A DNA stretch of 64,000 nt from the NCBI GenBank assembly GCA_036429605.1, contig JAVFKD010000016.1, positions 2,728,001 through 2,792,000 of the forward strand, given 5' to 3'. The notes under the pieces are model-generated. The model had not been told where the DNA came from. It saw only the letters and a program-made list of their open reading frames with translations, and ran no database searches. A program made the position numbers and the translations under genes. This document shows, piece after piece, positions 11,868 to 23,724 of the stretch (the stretch's first letter is position 1; each line of letters opens with the position of its first letter). This stretch comes from Cladobotryum mycophilum. Its lineage: Eukaryota > Ascomycota > Sordariomycetes > Hypocreales > Hypocreaceae.

Positions 11868-12575
11868 TTAGAATGTAGAGCCTTCGGGGGGCTGAGGAAT
11901 CTTCTTGTTATCGGGAGAGGCCATGTACCTAAAAGAAATTGGTGTTAGGGACCCATGATGCTTGCTTTTTTCTTTCTTTTTGGATATATCCCCAAGATTT
12001 CTTTGTTTACCTTCGCAACTCGATGAGGACCGTCTCCATGGTGTTTTCGCGCTTCCACTTTGCGAGGCAGGGCAGCTGCTTAGGATCGACGGTACCGTTG
12101 GTTGAGTTGACGCAGGGGAGGTTGACGCGGCTGATGAACTGGATGGTGGGGGGCTCGTCGGGATAGCTGGGGCCGCAGGTCATTTTGACGCTGTAGATGC
12201 GGTTCTCGTGGACGGACTGTAGGGGGGTTTTCATGTTAGTTATTTCGGCGTGTGTGTGTGTTGTTTTATAGTTTGAGGCTGTCGGGGTTGTGCGAGGTTT
12301 TGAAGGGGCATGCGATGGTGACATGCATATGCCCGGTGCCTCCCCATGTGAATCGATCCAACGCAACACCAATGCTCTTCTATCTAGGACTGGCTGGGAG
12401 GAGGGAGTGTGTGTGTCCTTACGTGAGGAGGACCCAGGATGGTGCCGTTCCAGTTGGTCATGAGCAAGTCTTCAGAGTCCTCCAAACCATAACTGCAGGC
12501 CTCGGCTCCCAAGCCCTTCTCGCCCTTCTCCAGCTCCTCGAGCAGACGGAAATTGCGGGGGACCTTTGCGCTCAT
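11868..12575 (-). CDS. MMS2: Ubiquitin-conjugating enzyme variant Mms2 (UEV)
   Basis: Catalytically inactive E2 variant that partners Ubc13 to build Lys63-linked ubiquitin chains, for example on PCNA in error-free post-replication repair. Three exons (12423-12575, 12011-12216, 11868-11928) give 139 residues, the family length. It begins MSAKVPRNFRLLEELEKGEK and contains TNWNGTILGPPHSVHENRIY, YPDEPPTIQFISRVNLPCVN, WKRENTMETVLIELRRYMAS and the C-terminus PQPPEGSTF. The usual E2 active-site Cys motif is absent, as expected for a UEV. The first intron is 200 nt; the second is 82 nt. It is divergent from the stomatin-like gene, with about 640 bp between the start codons. Confidence 0.95.
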
Positions 12576-13217
12576 GGCTAGTTCCCTTGTATTTGTCTTG
12601 TCTTATCTTGTCTTGTTTCTGTTGTTGTTGCTGTTTTTCTTTTCTTGTACGGGTGTGTTGGGTCGTTTGTGTACAAGGGAGGGTTCGTTTTATAGGTAAA
12701 GTTGTCGTGTCTGGGTTTGTACGGTTTGATGTACAGAGTTAAAGGCAAGCAAGGTACGAAGTTTATAGTGGAGGTGGGTTTGGCTTGGTTTAGGTTGTCC
12801 TGGACTTCTGGCGCGGGGCAGTTTTCATGGGCAAAACGTGCAGTGCTTGTCTCTCTGTCGCCCCGCCAAAAATGGGCGCTGAAAGTTACTACTACTGCCC
12901 TTGTGGCTAAACTTCGGAGAATTTATATTCAAAGCTTCTTTTGGGGGAGGAGGGATGAATGAGTGCCCGCCAAAGCTCACGGTACCGGAAAGCTCCAAAG
13001 TTTGTGTGTGGCATTTTCCACAATAATACCAACACAACAAACACACTACCTTCTCTTCTCCCTCCCTCTCTCTCTAACCATTTATTGGTAAACCTTCAGC
13101 TGGGGTCGATAACATACTGTGTACCTCGACCAATTAAACGATTCAGACGAACCTCGAAACGCATGCAGCTCTCTTTGGTGAAAGACATCGCAAGAAGGCA
13201 AACTTTCCCCAGCCCAC
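12576..13217. promoter_or_regulatory. Shared divergent promoter of MMS2 and the stomatin-like gene
   Basis: A 642-bp interval between two oppositely directed start codons, so both promoters must lie here. Near the stomatin-like side there is a pyrimidine tract at about 13050-13079, a common feature of filamentous-fungal promoters and 5' leaders. No specific operator was identified. Confidence 0.6.
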
Positions 13218-14527
13218 ATGCCCACCATGGCGTCATTGCCAACGAGGGCAACTCTCCGGGCCCTTCGGTCGAGTCCTGCCCTCTTAACACAATCCCGTCT
13301 CGCCTTTTCGACATCCTCACGCACTCTACTACCAACGGGTGGCTTCTCCGGTGGCGGCCTCGTCGGCGGCCCTCTGCCCTCGTACTTTCAGAAGCCTCGG
13401 CTCCCCGCCAACACAATAATACGCTTCGTCCCCCAGCAGACAGCATGGATCGTCGAGCGCATGGGAAAATTTAACCGTATTCTGGAACCTGGGTTGGCGA
13501 TTCTTGCGCCAGTGATTGACCGCATTGCCTACGTCAAGAGCTTGAAGGAGGTGGCCATCGAGATCCCTAGCCAGAGTGCTATTACGGCGGATAACGTGAC
13601 GTTGGATTTGGATGGTGTGCTGTTTACACGGGTGTTTGATGCGTACAAAGCTAGGTATGTTGCTTACGGGAAGACGTCTCCAAGATATTCGGCGTCAAAA
13701 GGAAAGTAAAGGGGAAAGAGTGAGTTTTGCTAATACCTTGTTTGAATGGCAGTTATGGGGTTGAGGATGCTGAATACGCCATCTCACAACTGGCTCAAAC
13801 AACGATGCGCTCCGAAATCGGTCAACTCACACTCGATCACGTCCTCAAAGAGCGCGCTGCCCTCAATACCAACATCACAGCCGCCATCAACGATGCCGCC
13901 GAGGCTTGGGGTGTCACATGCCTGCGATACGAGATTCGAGATATTCACGCACCAGGTGCCGTAGTCGAGGCCATGCACCGCCAAGTCACCGCGGAGCGCT
14001 CCAAGCGTGCCGAGATTCTCGAGTCCGAAGGTCAGCGACAGAGTGCCATCAACATCGCCGAGGGTAAGAAGCAGAGTGTCATTCTCGCTTCCGAGGCCAT
14101 GCGAGCGGAGCGCATCAACGAGGCGGATGGTGACGCCGAAGCCATTCTTCTCAAAGCCAAGGCAACGGCAGAGGGAATCGACGTCGTGGCTGCGAGCATC
14201 CTCAAGGGCTCTCACGGAGCTCAGGGCGCCATGAGTTTGACCGTCGCTGAGAAGTATGTCGAGGCATTCAGCAAGCTCGCCAGGGAGAGCACGGCCGTGG
14301 TCATTCCTGGTAACGTTGGCGACATCAGCGGCATGATTGCGACCGGTCTGAACGTCTACGGCAAGGTCAGCGAAGCCCAGGCCAAGGTATTGGCGAAGCA
14401 GCTTACCTCGCCTGGCAATAGCGCAGGGCAATCTACAGGGGCTGAAGAGACATCCAACGAAGCCGGAAGCACAGATGTCAAGGACAAGGTATTAGAAGGT
14501 TTCAACCAGGCTACTTCAAAGAGGTAA
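13218..14527 (+). CDS. Mitochondrial stomatin-like protein (STOML2/SLP-2 type)
   Basis: SPFH-domain membrane scaffold; family members organise inner mitochondrial membrane domains and proteases. Two exons (to 13654, from 13753; 98-nt intron) encode 403 residues from the first ATG, or 400 from the ATG at 13227, which has the better context (CACCATGGCG). The N-terminus is Arg/Ser/Ala-rich without acidic residues (TRATLRALRSSPALLTQSRL), a good mitochondrial presequence. The SPFH core follows: IIRFVPQQTAWIVERMGKF, LEPGLAILAPVIDRIAYVKS, KEVAIEIPSQSAITADNVTL, QTTMRSEIGQLTLDHVLKER. A helical Ala/Glu-rich region rich in AEGKKQSVILASEA-like sequence comes next, as in other stomatins. It is prohibitin-related, but the motifs fit the STOML2 branch better. 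Confidence 0.93.
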
Positions 14528-15500
14528 CCCTACAACACACACACACACACAAACTACTCCTAAAAGAAACAAAAGAGACACAAAAATTCAATGTGAGAAA
14601 GACGTGTATGAGCGGTGTTCTCAAGAAGGCCTATGTACAAAAATCAAGAAGGGAAGATAAGAATAAGGAGGGGGTGGTTGGTGTCAAATGGGCGGGCGTT
14701 TTTTTTTCTTTCTTCCTCATATCGTGCATTTGTTTCTCTCATTTGTTGAAGAAATCTTCATTCTACTCACTCTTAAAATTGGGGAGGAGGATGGGGGCAT
14801 TTTGTCTTTAAAACTCCTTGAAAATCAGTTTCCACTCTAAAGGGGGAGAAGGGGGGAGATGCATAGTTTTTTTTATGTAACTAACTCATAGATAAAAAAG
14901 AAAACTTACTATGAAGAAGAGGGAATGGCATAGTACAGATGGAGTGTGAATGTGTGGATAGAAAAATACGTTGATACAGCCATGGTAGACGGCTATCAAG
15001 TACTACGAAAGACATGGAAAGCGAGAAAGCCTTTTAGTCTAAATGTGTGAGACATCATAGCATATAGTTTAATGAGAAAAAGTCTGCGCTCGCCTCTCCT
15101 AACCACTACCACGGATCTACGAGCGGAGACTTTCGTCGCTCATTGTACCGTATACGTCGAAGGATGGCCCAGATTCAAATCTGTCAAGAAAGGGGGACCG
15201 ACTCAATCAAGCGACAACTCAAAACTTGGGCGATAGTATAAGCTCCATCTCTAACCGAGCAAGTCACAAAAGCACGAGACAACGAGAGCCTTTCAAGTGA
15301 AGTGAAGATATATAGTACCGATTAAATATTCGGTCACAAATCGCTAATCATGCCACATATTAATACTCCAGAGTCCGTCCCCATAAGCCGTTGCTTTCAG
15401 GCTCAAATCAAAAGGTATCAGTCCCTCCTCCCTAACTAAACCAGCATTTCCAAATTATGTTTGTAGCGGGTATATGTAATGTCCACCTCCAATGATTCGC
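14528..15500. other. Convergent 3' flanks
   Basis: Follows the stomatin-like stop codon, starting with a short (CA)n run, and ends at the stop codon of the minus-strand GPI-type gene. No coding region seen. Confidence 0.5.
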
Positions 15501-16445
15501 TTACAGGAGCATGGGGAGAAGAGCCAAAACGGCAGCGAAGACGTTGGGGGCGTTGACAACACCAGCGTTACCAGCAGGCGTAGAGTTGCCGCCGCCGCCG
15601 TTGCTGCCACTTCCAGAGCCTCCGTTGCTACCGCTGCCGCTGCCGCTGCCACCATTGCTGCCAGAGCCACCAGAGCCGCCGTTGCTGCCGCCACCGCTGC
15701 TGCCACCGCTTCCGGAAGTAGGAGAAGGCTGAGAACCACCACCGGAACCGCCGCCAAAGATATCACTGGCAGTAGGAGTTGGGGCATCAGGAGAAAGAGT
15801 GTAAGAAGTGGGTGAAGATCCAGAGGGGGTAGTACCAGAGCCGCCGCCAGAGCCGCCATTCCTGCACTTGAGGTTGTCAAGGCAGGTCTGGCCAGCATCG
15901 CAGTGGAAGCCATTGTGACAGCAAACACTGCCAGTAGGCATGCAGCCATCATCACAAGCGGTATAACCAGTAGGGCAGCCGGCGCCGGAACCACCTCCCG
16001 AACCGCCTGTAGGAACAGGGGCAGGGGCAGTGGTAGGGCTGGGAACGGGAACAGAACCGCCGCCACCTCCACCTCCGCTTGTGCAAGTGCCCTTGGGAAC
16101 ACAGAACTCGCCGCAAAGATCTCGGTTGCCGGTGCAGCCTGTGGGGGGACCGCTGCAAGACTTGCCAACGGGGCAGCATCCATCAGTAACGCATGTATAG
16201 CCGGGATCGCAGAAAGCTCCGTTGCCGAGACCGCAGCACTTTCCGCCAATGGACATGCAGCCAGTGGTATCACATTGAACCTGACCAATACCACAGGTGC
16301 CAGCGCGGAGGCTCAAGAGAGAAAGGGAACCCTCGCCGGGGAAGGTAACACCGCGAGCCTCAAGGTGGCCAACATTATAAGGGTGAGGGCTCTGGGCAGC
16401 AACGAGGCCAGCCGCGGCCAGAAGGAGTGCAGCGTAGGAAGGCAT
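15501..16445 (-). CDS. Cys-rich, Gly/Ser-rich GPI-type cell-surface protein
   Basis: A 314-residue intronless gene. It has a signal peptide (MPSYAALLLAAAGLVAAQ), then a Cys-rich module at about 50-122 with paired Cys (GGKCCGLGNGAFCDPGYTC, TDGCCPVGKSCSGPPTGC). A Gly/Ser/Pro spacer and a second Cys module (PTGYTACDDGC, GSVCCHNGFHCDAGQTC) follow. A long GGSGSG tail leads to a small-residue site and a hydrophobic C-terminus (VFAAVLALLPMLL), the layout of a GPI-anchored wall protein. The Cys spacing is reminiscent of small chitin-binding-like or EGF-like repeats, but I cannot assign a ligand. Long open frames on both strands over the Gly/Ser tail are composition artefacts. Confidence 0.88.
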   Translation of the reverse strand: MPSYAALLLAAAGLVAAQSPHPYNVGHLEARGVTFPGEGSLSLLSLRAGTCGIGQVQCDTTGCMSIGGKCCGLGNGAFCDPGYTCVTDGCCPVGKSCSGPPTGCTGNRDLCGEFCVPKGTCTSGGGGGGGSVPVPSPTTAPAPVPTGGSGGGSGAGCPTGYTACDDGCMPTGSVCCHNGFHCDAGQTCLDNLKCRNGGSGGGSGTTPSGSSPTSYTLSPDAPTPTASDIFGGGSGGGSQPSPTSGSGGSSGGGSNGGSGGSGSNGGSGSGSGSNGGSGSGSNGGGGNSTPAGNAGVVNAPNVFAAVLALLPMLL

Positions 16446-19400
16446 TTTGTTGCTGCTTGTGTCGTATAGAAGGTTTGGGTTTGTATGGAGGACAAAAGGA
16501 GTATGTGTGTGCGTGTATTAGAGGCAGCAGACTATGCTTGCCGGGTATATGAGTGGAAAGATTTGATCTGATGGAGAGGAGAAAGCAGCAAGGAATGGGG
16601 AGAATCAACTTCTCTTTATAACATGCAGCCACGCCGTTTGAGAGAAGCATCGACGACCCTTAATTTTCCTAGTTGCAACCCGACGGCGCGACATGGGTGT
16701 CGGCCATGGTAACCAGGTCCTAGACAGACAAGCTTCATTCATCAGAAGCTATCACCAGCTACTGGGTCGAGGACGCCACCAAAAGTACCATTTGGGGAAA
16801 ACGGTGTGACAACTAGAGACTGATTTTGCCTGCACTAGTACTGCGCAGGCACTAGTCCCTTCAGCCCATACCGTCTAGTGTGCTTTGGCTTGAGAGGAAA
16901 GCCTTGCGCCGGGTAATCTGGATGCGAGGATGGCCTAAACTACCGATGTAGCCTCTCCTCTGCAGTATTGTTGGGGCCCAGCCGTCTGGGCAGCGCGTGG
17001 CAGGAAAGCTTAACCAAAGAAACGGCTTTGTTCAGCCTCGTGCCATTGCTATGAGCAGAGGGAGAGAGGGAAAGAGAGAGAAGATACTTGTAGATCCCTC
17101 CAAGCACTTTGATGTGATAAAATGACTGTCCCAAGGTCATAACACAACTGAGACAGGTGTCGGTACTGAGTCCCTCGTGAGTGCTGGCGGAACTAACCGT
17201 CTCCCTCGATATTAGAGTTGAATTAAGAGCGGCGTGTAGAAATCCCCGATGTGGAGATGGTCTTCAGCTCCCTGAAACCATGTGGTGCCAGGGAGAGTGA
17301 ACTCGCTGGTGTTTCTAGGGAAAGCATCTTTAGATGGTCAAAGTGGTATGTAGGTGCACCAGAAAGGCCCATTGGCTGCAACGCTGACATTATTGGACTG
17401 GGTCGAGGGGCAGTCAGTCGATCTTTTGCTGTTTGCCCATTTGAACCGCCACGCCACCCACATCCAAGACGGGAGTCAAAACTTATTGACACATGGAGGT
17501 CTCGACTGAGTCCAAGAGGATGCAACCAGTTTTCGGCAAAACGGACATGGATGCATCAGCCGCTGGAAGGCGATTTGCCCTTGGCTTCTGCAAGACCCTA
17601 TTCCATGCTTTTTTCTTTTCCCCGACTTGCCTGACCCTTCTCTCTGCCTAGCGACAGTGCGTGGCTGTACTTGTAGAACAAAGGACAAAGCATCAGATGT
17701 CATGGCCGGCGCAAGTCTGTGCTGGTTCACTCAAAAGAAGCTTGAGTTAAGGTTAAGAGCTCCATAATAATGTGTCTAAACATTCAAAGATGACTCGCTC
17801 GTTTCCCTCCCCGCCGCAATTATTCTGAGACCTCCCGTCGCTCCTACGACGCTAAATCGTATTACCGTATAGATCGTATTGTTGATCGATGTTGCTCCGT
17901 GCTTTTGGAAGAAACATATCCCTCCCACTCACTGTCCAACGCGGTTGTTGAGCCAGACAAACAGAGGAGGAGACGAGAAGGGAGGTGGTACTCTTTCGGA
18001 TGCGTGCATCCCTGAAACGCCACGATGGCCACAATCCTAAAAAAAGATGCAGGGCTGAATTGCTAATTTCCCAACTAGCGTCTTCTTTCTGCAGTGGCCA
18101 GAGTTGGGTGACTCTACTTGTGCAAGTATAAGCCAGAATCAAGCCCTTCAGCCCAACCGAACCATGCAATCAATCAATGCACGCACACACACACACACAA
18201 ACACCACGCCAGTCGAGCCTAGGCAGGTCCTCAACGCTGCGCTGGACAGCACCACCAGCCACGATGCTCCCAAAAATTGAGGCTCAGCACTCCTATCGCC
18301 ATATCTTGTGGTTGTTGGCAACAAGCAATAAGTCGGTATGCTAGCATTTTAAGCTTTAAAGAGTTGAGACACTGCGGCAGTGCTGCAATGCAACAGGCAG
18401 GCTCACGTGTCAAGAGTTTCTTTTGCCCGTGCCGGCGTGGGAGATGCAGCAGGTTTATCGGCTCTCGCTGCTTTTATTGATTCGGCACGTCGCTCTCTTA
18501 GCCTAAACTGAGCCAACAGTCGAGTCGCGAGTCGAGGATCGAGTGGGTGGGCAACCGTCATATCACAGTCTGCCTCGCGATTGGCGCTATGATGGAAGCA
18601 GTTTGGTGAAGCTGCAGCCAATAGAGTAAAGTAAGCATACCATTTCATTTCATTTCACGCTCCAACAACCTTTCTCGCCAACAATGTCGCTCATGGAGAG
18701 AGACAGGAGAGCGCACGTGTGAGTCTTGATGGCGCATTGCATCGCATTGTGTCTCGTATCACCGCCAGTTCAGCCCAGAATACGTGTTTATAATAGCACG
18801 CTTCCCCCGTCATCTGTTTGTGACGCCAGAACGTATTAAAGCGAGATGTATCGGTGAATAGGTCAAGTATAAGGGGTTAAACAGCAGAGTGTTGTAACAA
18901 GCATTTGTTTGTAGAGAGTTGGGATGTGTCTTGGGGCAGAGTACATGGATCCCCCGCCTTGTGTAGCCTCGTTTCTATCGTACCTGCCAAGCCGACCTTG
19001 TTTCCCGTTTTATTCGCACCCCTTTTTTTTCACTTCAACGAGGAAGGTTATTCACGGGTTGTAACTGACATTAGGAGAGAAAATATTAATCGAGATGCCC
19101 CCGGCTAAGCTTTAGATCATCCTCGTTACTATTCTAGGTGTTCAGGAATCAAGTCATGGATGGGGCAGCCAAAGCAAATGCTTACCCTATAGTCGCAGCA
19201 AGATGAGCGAAGAATTACATTATCATGCAAAATAGTAGAAAACTCTGTTGCCTCTGATCTATTATGTTATCAGAATTTCTTTGAACTTTACAGGATTATC
19301 CGGTTCATGGCTTTTATCACCATTGAGTACTCAAACAGTTCTCATTAGCATCAAATCTGAAGCGGCTTATACCACTCCTAGTTCCTTGATCATTATTATC

Positions 19401-20696
19401 TCTACTACATATCTAGACATCTTATCATATCTCATAACCAAAGTTCCGAGATCGCTAGTCGACTTGGCTATCCCTTGGTCGTCTAGTTCGATGCTCACGT
19501 AACTACCACTGCTGCAGAAGCCTCCATCTACGTAGGCGTTGTCATAGTTGAGTCGCACGAAACCGTAGTCCTTTTGATCAGCTTGGGTTGTTTGCAGCAA
19601 GAGACCCGAGATGGTCGGGGCTAGGGAAGCAGCAGTAGATAGCAGGGATGAGAACTCCATTGCCAAGTACAGGTAATTTGATGAGGAGTCAAAAGACAAA
19701 CTGAAGGAAGAGACGGTGATGGTAACAAGCCCGGGCAGGGGCAGGATTTTGAAGAAAGACGACCAGTCTTTATACATTTCAAGTCCTATTTTCTAGATAT
19801 ATCATAGTCATACACCACCGAATCTAAACGACTCCCAGTAGTAACATGGCCACCTCCTCATTTCCACCCCGCTGTCATGGCTTCTTGGCCAATTTGTACG
19901 CATCTTTGGTAAAACTTCACGACTTTGTCTCATCCGGGCAGCTGGAAAGCATGCATGGCAACCCACGCGGATATCGCCCCTCCATCTCACAGGCCGGATC
20001 TTTCCCAATAGTCTTTCAATTTGCTTTTTTATCGGGGAACGATCAGCGATGAGACGGCGGTTGACAGCAAAGCCGGAAGCGTGATGGGACTGAGACATTG
20101 GCTGCTCATTGGGCCGGGATAGCAGCTAAGCCACAATTCTAGATTTCCTGGGAGTATTCGACTCTACAGCTACATACTAGCGATGATAAAAAGTTCCGTT
20201 TTCACAAAGATTCTAACCCCTTTTTTCACTTTCGTCGATGTCATGGATCGGTTTCTGACTTTCCTAGCTGGCGGTGGTTTGAACCTTTAGCTAGATTGAT
20301 GCTGCCAAGTCTGCGCAACTAGGCGTGATGGCTCGCCTTATACTAGAAGCCTGTGAGAACCTTTGCAATCACATACGAGTCTCTCAAATATCGTTATTCA
20401 TTGAAAATGAGTTAAAGCGAATTCCAATAGCGTGATTAGGAATCAAACTTAACCCACTCTAACACACTTGAATCATCAATTGACGGTGACATGATTCATA
20501 GTCTGTTATTATATATCCATCATAATAGTGAGCACTTATAACTAAAGGTGTCAACTCATTTTGCTCTCGGGTAACCAGGCAATTCACTTGGAGATTAAAA
20601 CCGTGGTATATAGGCATGTGGGTAATTGTACAAAACATCTCAGATGTTTTCCTATTTATACATCGGCGAAATTGGCAGCGGGCATCTTTTCCCAGC
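16446..20696. other. 4.2 kb gene-free or decayed region
   Basis: Upstream of the GPI-type gene and downstream of the first DUF3632 gene. No confident gene. It becomes richer in A/T towards 19-20.6 kb. Only one short frame (19367-19777, minus) has partly protein-like composition. A (CA)n run lies near 18182-18198. Confidence 0.45.
19367..19777 (-). pseudogene. Possible gene remnant, unknown family
   Basis: A 136-codon frame with a plausible but unrecognised central part (KDYGFVRLNYDNAYVDGG). Nothing upstream or downstream extends it, and surrounding frames are closed. It may be a degraded exon or chance; reported at low confidence because it is the only protein-like stretch in this interval. 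Confidence 0.18.
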
Positions 20697-22100
20697 TCAA
20701 GAATCCTTCATCTCCTCGTCCTTCACCTCTTCCACCGCCACCTCGCCTTTCTCCTCCGCCGCTCTCTGCTCTCCACTCGTTTCTAACCCACCCTCTTGTC
20801 CTTTCGTCTCTTCCCCCATCGCCGCTTCTTTTGTATCTATTTCCTTTCGCTCCTCAATCCCCTCATCTTCAACCACCTCCCCTTCTGCTTCCGATTCTTT
20901 TTCCATCTTTTTCTGCTCTTCAACTGCCCCCTGTTCCTCATCCTGCTTCACCTCACTCCCTTTTACCTCTTTTTCTTTCGCCTCACCTTCTTTCGCTTCG
21001 TCCGCTTTCACTTCCGCCTCTTTGTGCTCCCGACTCTCACCCTTCGCATCTTCAACAAACCACTCTGGAATCAGCTTGACCATCTTGTCATGTGCCTTTT
21101 CCACATCCTGTTTCACTTCCCACTCAGCGTTCTCAGGGAGCGTCTCTGCAAGTCTCTTGAGCTCAGCTGCCCAGGCTACCCATTTCTCCTTTCCTAAAGG
21201 AGCCTTGGGTCTGTGGTTTTTGACATGGAATGCCATGACTTCGCCTGAAATCAAGATCCACTGTGCGGCGATCTTTGCTCCGAACCATCTGCCTAGGTCG
21301 GTTGATGGCGGGCTTGTCCTTTTCTCCAACACCAAGAAAGCATCCATGTCAAGAAGTGACGACTCAGCGTCCTTGGTTGCTAATATATCTTTCTGGAAGA
21401 TTTTGGCAAGCAAGATGGACAGACTCATCTCTTTGTCGAGTGTCTTCTTGTAGTCAGGGTCGCCCTCGGACCATGGGACTATACGGATGTTGGTCAGAGA
21501 AGTCGAGCCAAAAAAAGAATTGTGGTTATGAGTATGACTTACTGGAAAAGACCTTCCAATGATGCAAAGTCAGACTCAGCCCTGTCTGAAATGAGTTGAA
21601 GCCGGGATCCTAAACGCCGTTCAATTGTTAAAAAAAAGTAACAATATGAAAATCAGTTTGCATGGCTGGCATACCTCAATGCCATATGATTCCGGCCCGG
21701 ATTCATGAATGTTGATGAGGAAGCGCGCAAGTCTTTCGTGCTCCGAACTCGTGAAGAGAACCACACTAGCCATGTCAAAAACCAGGATCGTCACTGCATT
21801 GACGTAGTCCATGACGGAGTCATTGCGGTGTTCATCTATTTTGTACTGGCCAGGGACATAAACGTCGTTCCAATAGTCGAGATATTGACGCACGGCTTGG
21901 GTGGCAGCCGCGGCGTCATCTCCAGGAGCTTCCAACAAAGAACGTATAATCGGCATCAGACCATGTTCAGTGTCATCAAATTCCTTGTCGTTGGCGAGCA
22001 AATTGTTTTCAAAATAGACAAGTCATTGTGGCTTATCTTGTGTGGGAGCGACGTTGCTGCTCACAGGTTCTGTGATGGCAGAACTCTGGGCATCCGTCAT
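20697..22100 (-). CDS. DUF3632-type protein, copy A, stop codon at codon 26
   Basis: Probable member of the fungal DUF3632 group of unknown function; family assignment is from overall pattern. Three exons (21675-22100, 21543-21609, 20697-21478) join in frame to 424 codons. Conserved stretches include SLLEAPGDDAAAATQAVRQY, ASVVLFTSSEHERLARFLI and a Lys/Glu-rich acidic tail of about 110 residues. Codon 26 is TGA (22023-22025), exactly where the neighbouring paralogue has Trp (DKPRWLMYLEEE). Alternatives are a pseudogene, stop readthrough, or a rescue intron from the good donor GTGAGC at codon 13 to an AG before EFDD, which would delete the conserved segment. The rest is intact, so decay, if real, is recent. 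The open frame on the opposite strand over the tail is a composition shadow. Confidence 0.65.
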
Positions 22101-22208
22101 GGTGATAATGACTCTGTGAGATGAGAAGGAATTGAAGAAACCGACGGGAAAGAATAAACAAAATCTTGTATGATTGAGGTGTTCAGGTAGTCGCCTTGTC
22201 AAATACGG

Positions 22209-22213
<5 letters not shown>

Positions 22214-22240
<27 letters not shown>
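22214..22240. repeat. (AT)n microsatellite
   Basis: About 13 AT units roughly 115-140 bp upstream of the copy A start codon, in its promoter. Confidence 0.85.
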
Positions 22241-22245
<5 letters not shown>

Positions 22246-22454
22246 TGAAGATCTGGTGGGAGAATGGATGTGAAGATGCAAGATGCAAGGTGCAAGAGAG
22301 AGAGAGCGAGCCCATGGAAGTTGTTGGTTAAAAGGACCTGATGCATTCGTTGCAACGGATAACTAGTGACAACAGGCCGTCTTACCTGTAAAATGTTGCA
22401 AACTCTGGCCTGCGCCTTGTGTGTACGCCTTGCAAGGCCAACGACTCTGAATCA

Positions 22455-22493
22455 GTGGCTATGTTTTGTCTGTTGGTTCAGGGTGACATCGAG
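22455..22493. repeat. 39-bp block shared with the copy B upstream region
   Basis: Matches 25836-25874 at 37 of 39 positions (both differences are transitions). It sits about 355 bp upstream of the copy A start codon; the partner is about 320 bp upstream of copy B. It shows that the duplicated unit includes promoter DNA. Confidence 0.8.
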
Positions 22494-23284
22494 GACTGAG
22501 AAGCCGCATGTGATCCGTGGTGAGGTTAAACTACGGCCAGTGCTTAGAGACTCACCAAACCTCACTGAGCGATATACAGAGTAGATATTAATCCATGGAT
22601 ACATAAATAAACGTCCAAGTTGATGTTGGTTCTACCTGCTTTTGCCTTTTATCCCGCCCATCTTTGAGAAGAGTCCCTTATTTCTGTTTCATCTCGTCTA
22701 GCTCAGCGGTTAACTTGAGTTTCTTCAGATAACAATTGGCCAAATTGACGCCCATCTGAACATGTTTCTACCCTGACCCATTTCAAGGTCACCAAGGTCA
22801 GGTCCGTGAAGGTCTCAGTTATTTAGACGGTTGCACACGAACATGGTCGAGAACTTCATCTGTCGCTATAATTGGGTTCTTGATCTTTCACTCTGGCCAA
22901 CATGTGTTTGACATTGTCGCTATTCCCATCGATATGCTGGCATTCAATTGGACAATGATCGTGAGAATGTCGTTGGTTCGGGGTGTTACTGTTGAGTGAC
23001 ATGATCCTGTCTAATCTGGTCTACCTTGGGTTGTCTTAGTTTCCAAGGCGGCTGGATAGATACACAGGAAGAAAATAGAGTCTTGGGTGATTCTTTTCCT
23101 CCCCCCAAGATAATGCTGAGTATAAGAAAGGTCTGTAGCCTCATCGTTGTTGACTTGATCTACATCTACAAGCACACAGGCACTCACATCATTGGCTTAA
23201 CCGTCGATTTTCTCCCATCTCTTCTTCTTCCCCAAGACCTTTTATCAGCACAAAACCTCCAATACTCACAAAAACTCCTTTACC

Positions 23285-23724
23285 ATGTCTGATCACCCAC
23301 CGAGGCGCAACAGCGATAACGATGGTCGAAACCTGGTGCACATTACCCCTTTCCCCCTGTGCATTTCTCAGCTTCTCACAATCCGTCTTTGCAGCAGTAC
23401 TACACTCCCCGCGGTGAAAAGATTCCGTACGAGACGGTAGAGAGGCACGCCGAAGCTGTTGAGAACCCTCGAGAAGGTCGCAGACATGGCTACCCGGCAC
23501 GATACAACAACCGGAAGGTGGACGCACCCAGTTTTGAGGATTGGGAAAAGAGACACGAAAACGTAGAATGCCCAACCTCCGGCGTCATTTACCACCCCGA
23601 GGGCAATCCTCAAGGCTTCCATCGCGCCCCGCTGGAGCCCATTGACAGGCAGGGGATACAGGTTATTCGACGCTACGATGATGATCACGACAACCCCCAG
23701 CGAGTGTCGACTTGGCCTCCTTGA
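23285..23724 (+). CDS. Small charged orphan protein (one-base frame break)
   Basis: Not recognised. The ATG at 23285 opens a frame starting MSDHPPRRNSDNDGRNLVHI; after about 25 codons the protein-like frame continues in a different phase (SASHNPSLQQYYTPRGEKIP) to a stop at 23722-23724. Adding one C to the C5 run at 23353-23357 joins them into 146 residues. A 47-nt intron (GTCGAA to CAG) would also restore phase but has a poor donor. The protein is hydrophilic, rich in Pro, Arg, Glu, His and Tyr, without a signal peptide or membrane segment. It lies between the two DUF3632 copies, on the opposite strand. Confidence 0.55.

Noticed and set aside
13784..14431. 215-codon minus-strand frame over the stomatin-like gene
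   Set aside because: It is antisense to a clearly conserved SPFH coding exon.
15455..16294. 279-codon open frame overlapping the GPI-type gene, and the plus-strand frame 15903-16469
   Set aside because: Both are Ala/Leu/Pro-rich artefacts of Gly/Ser codon runs in the GPI-type gene, without domain character.
20626..21453. 275-codon plus-strand Ser/Phe-rich frame over DUF3632 copy A
   Set aside because: It mirrors the Lys/Glu-rich tail of the minus-strand gene, whose conserved exons are better supported.
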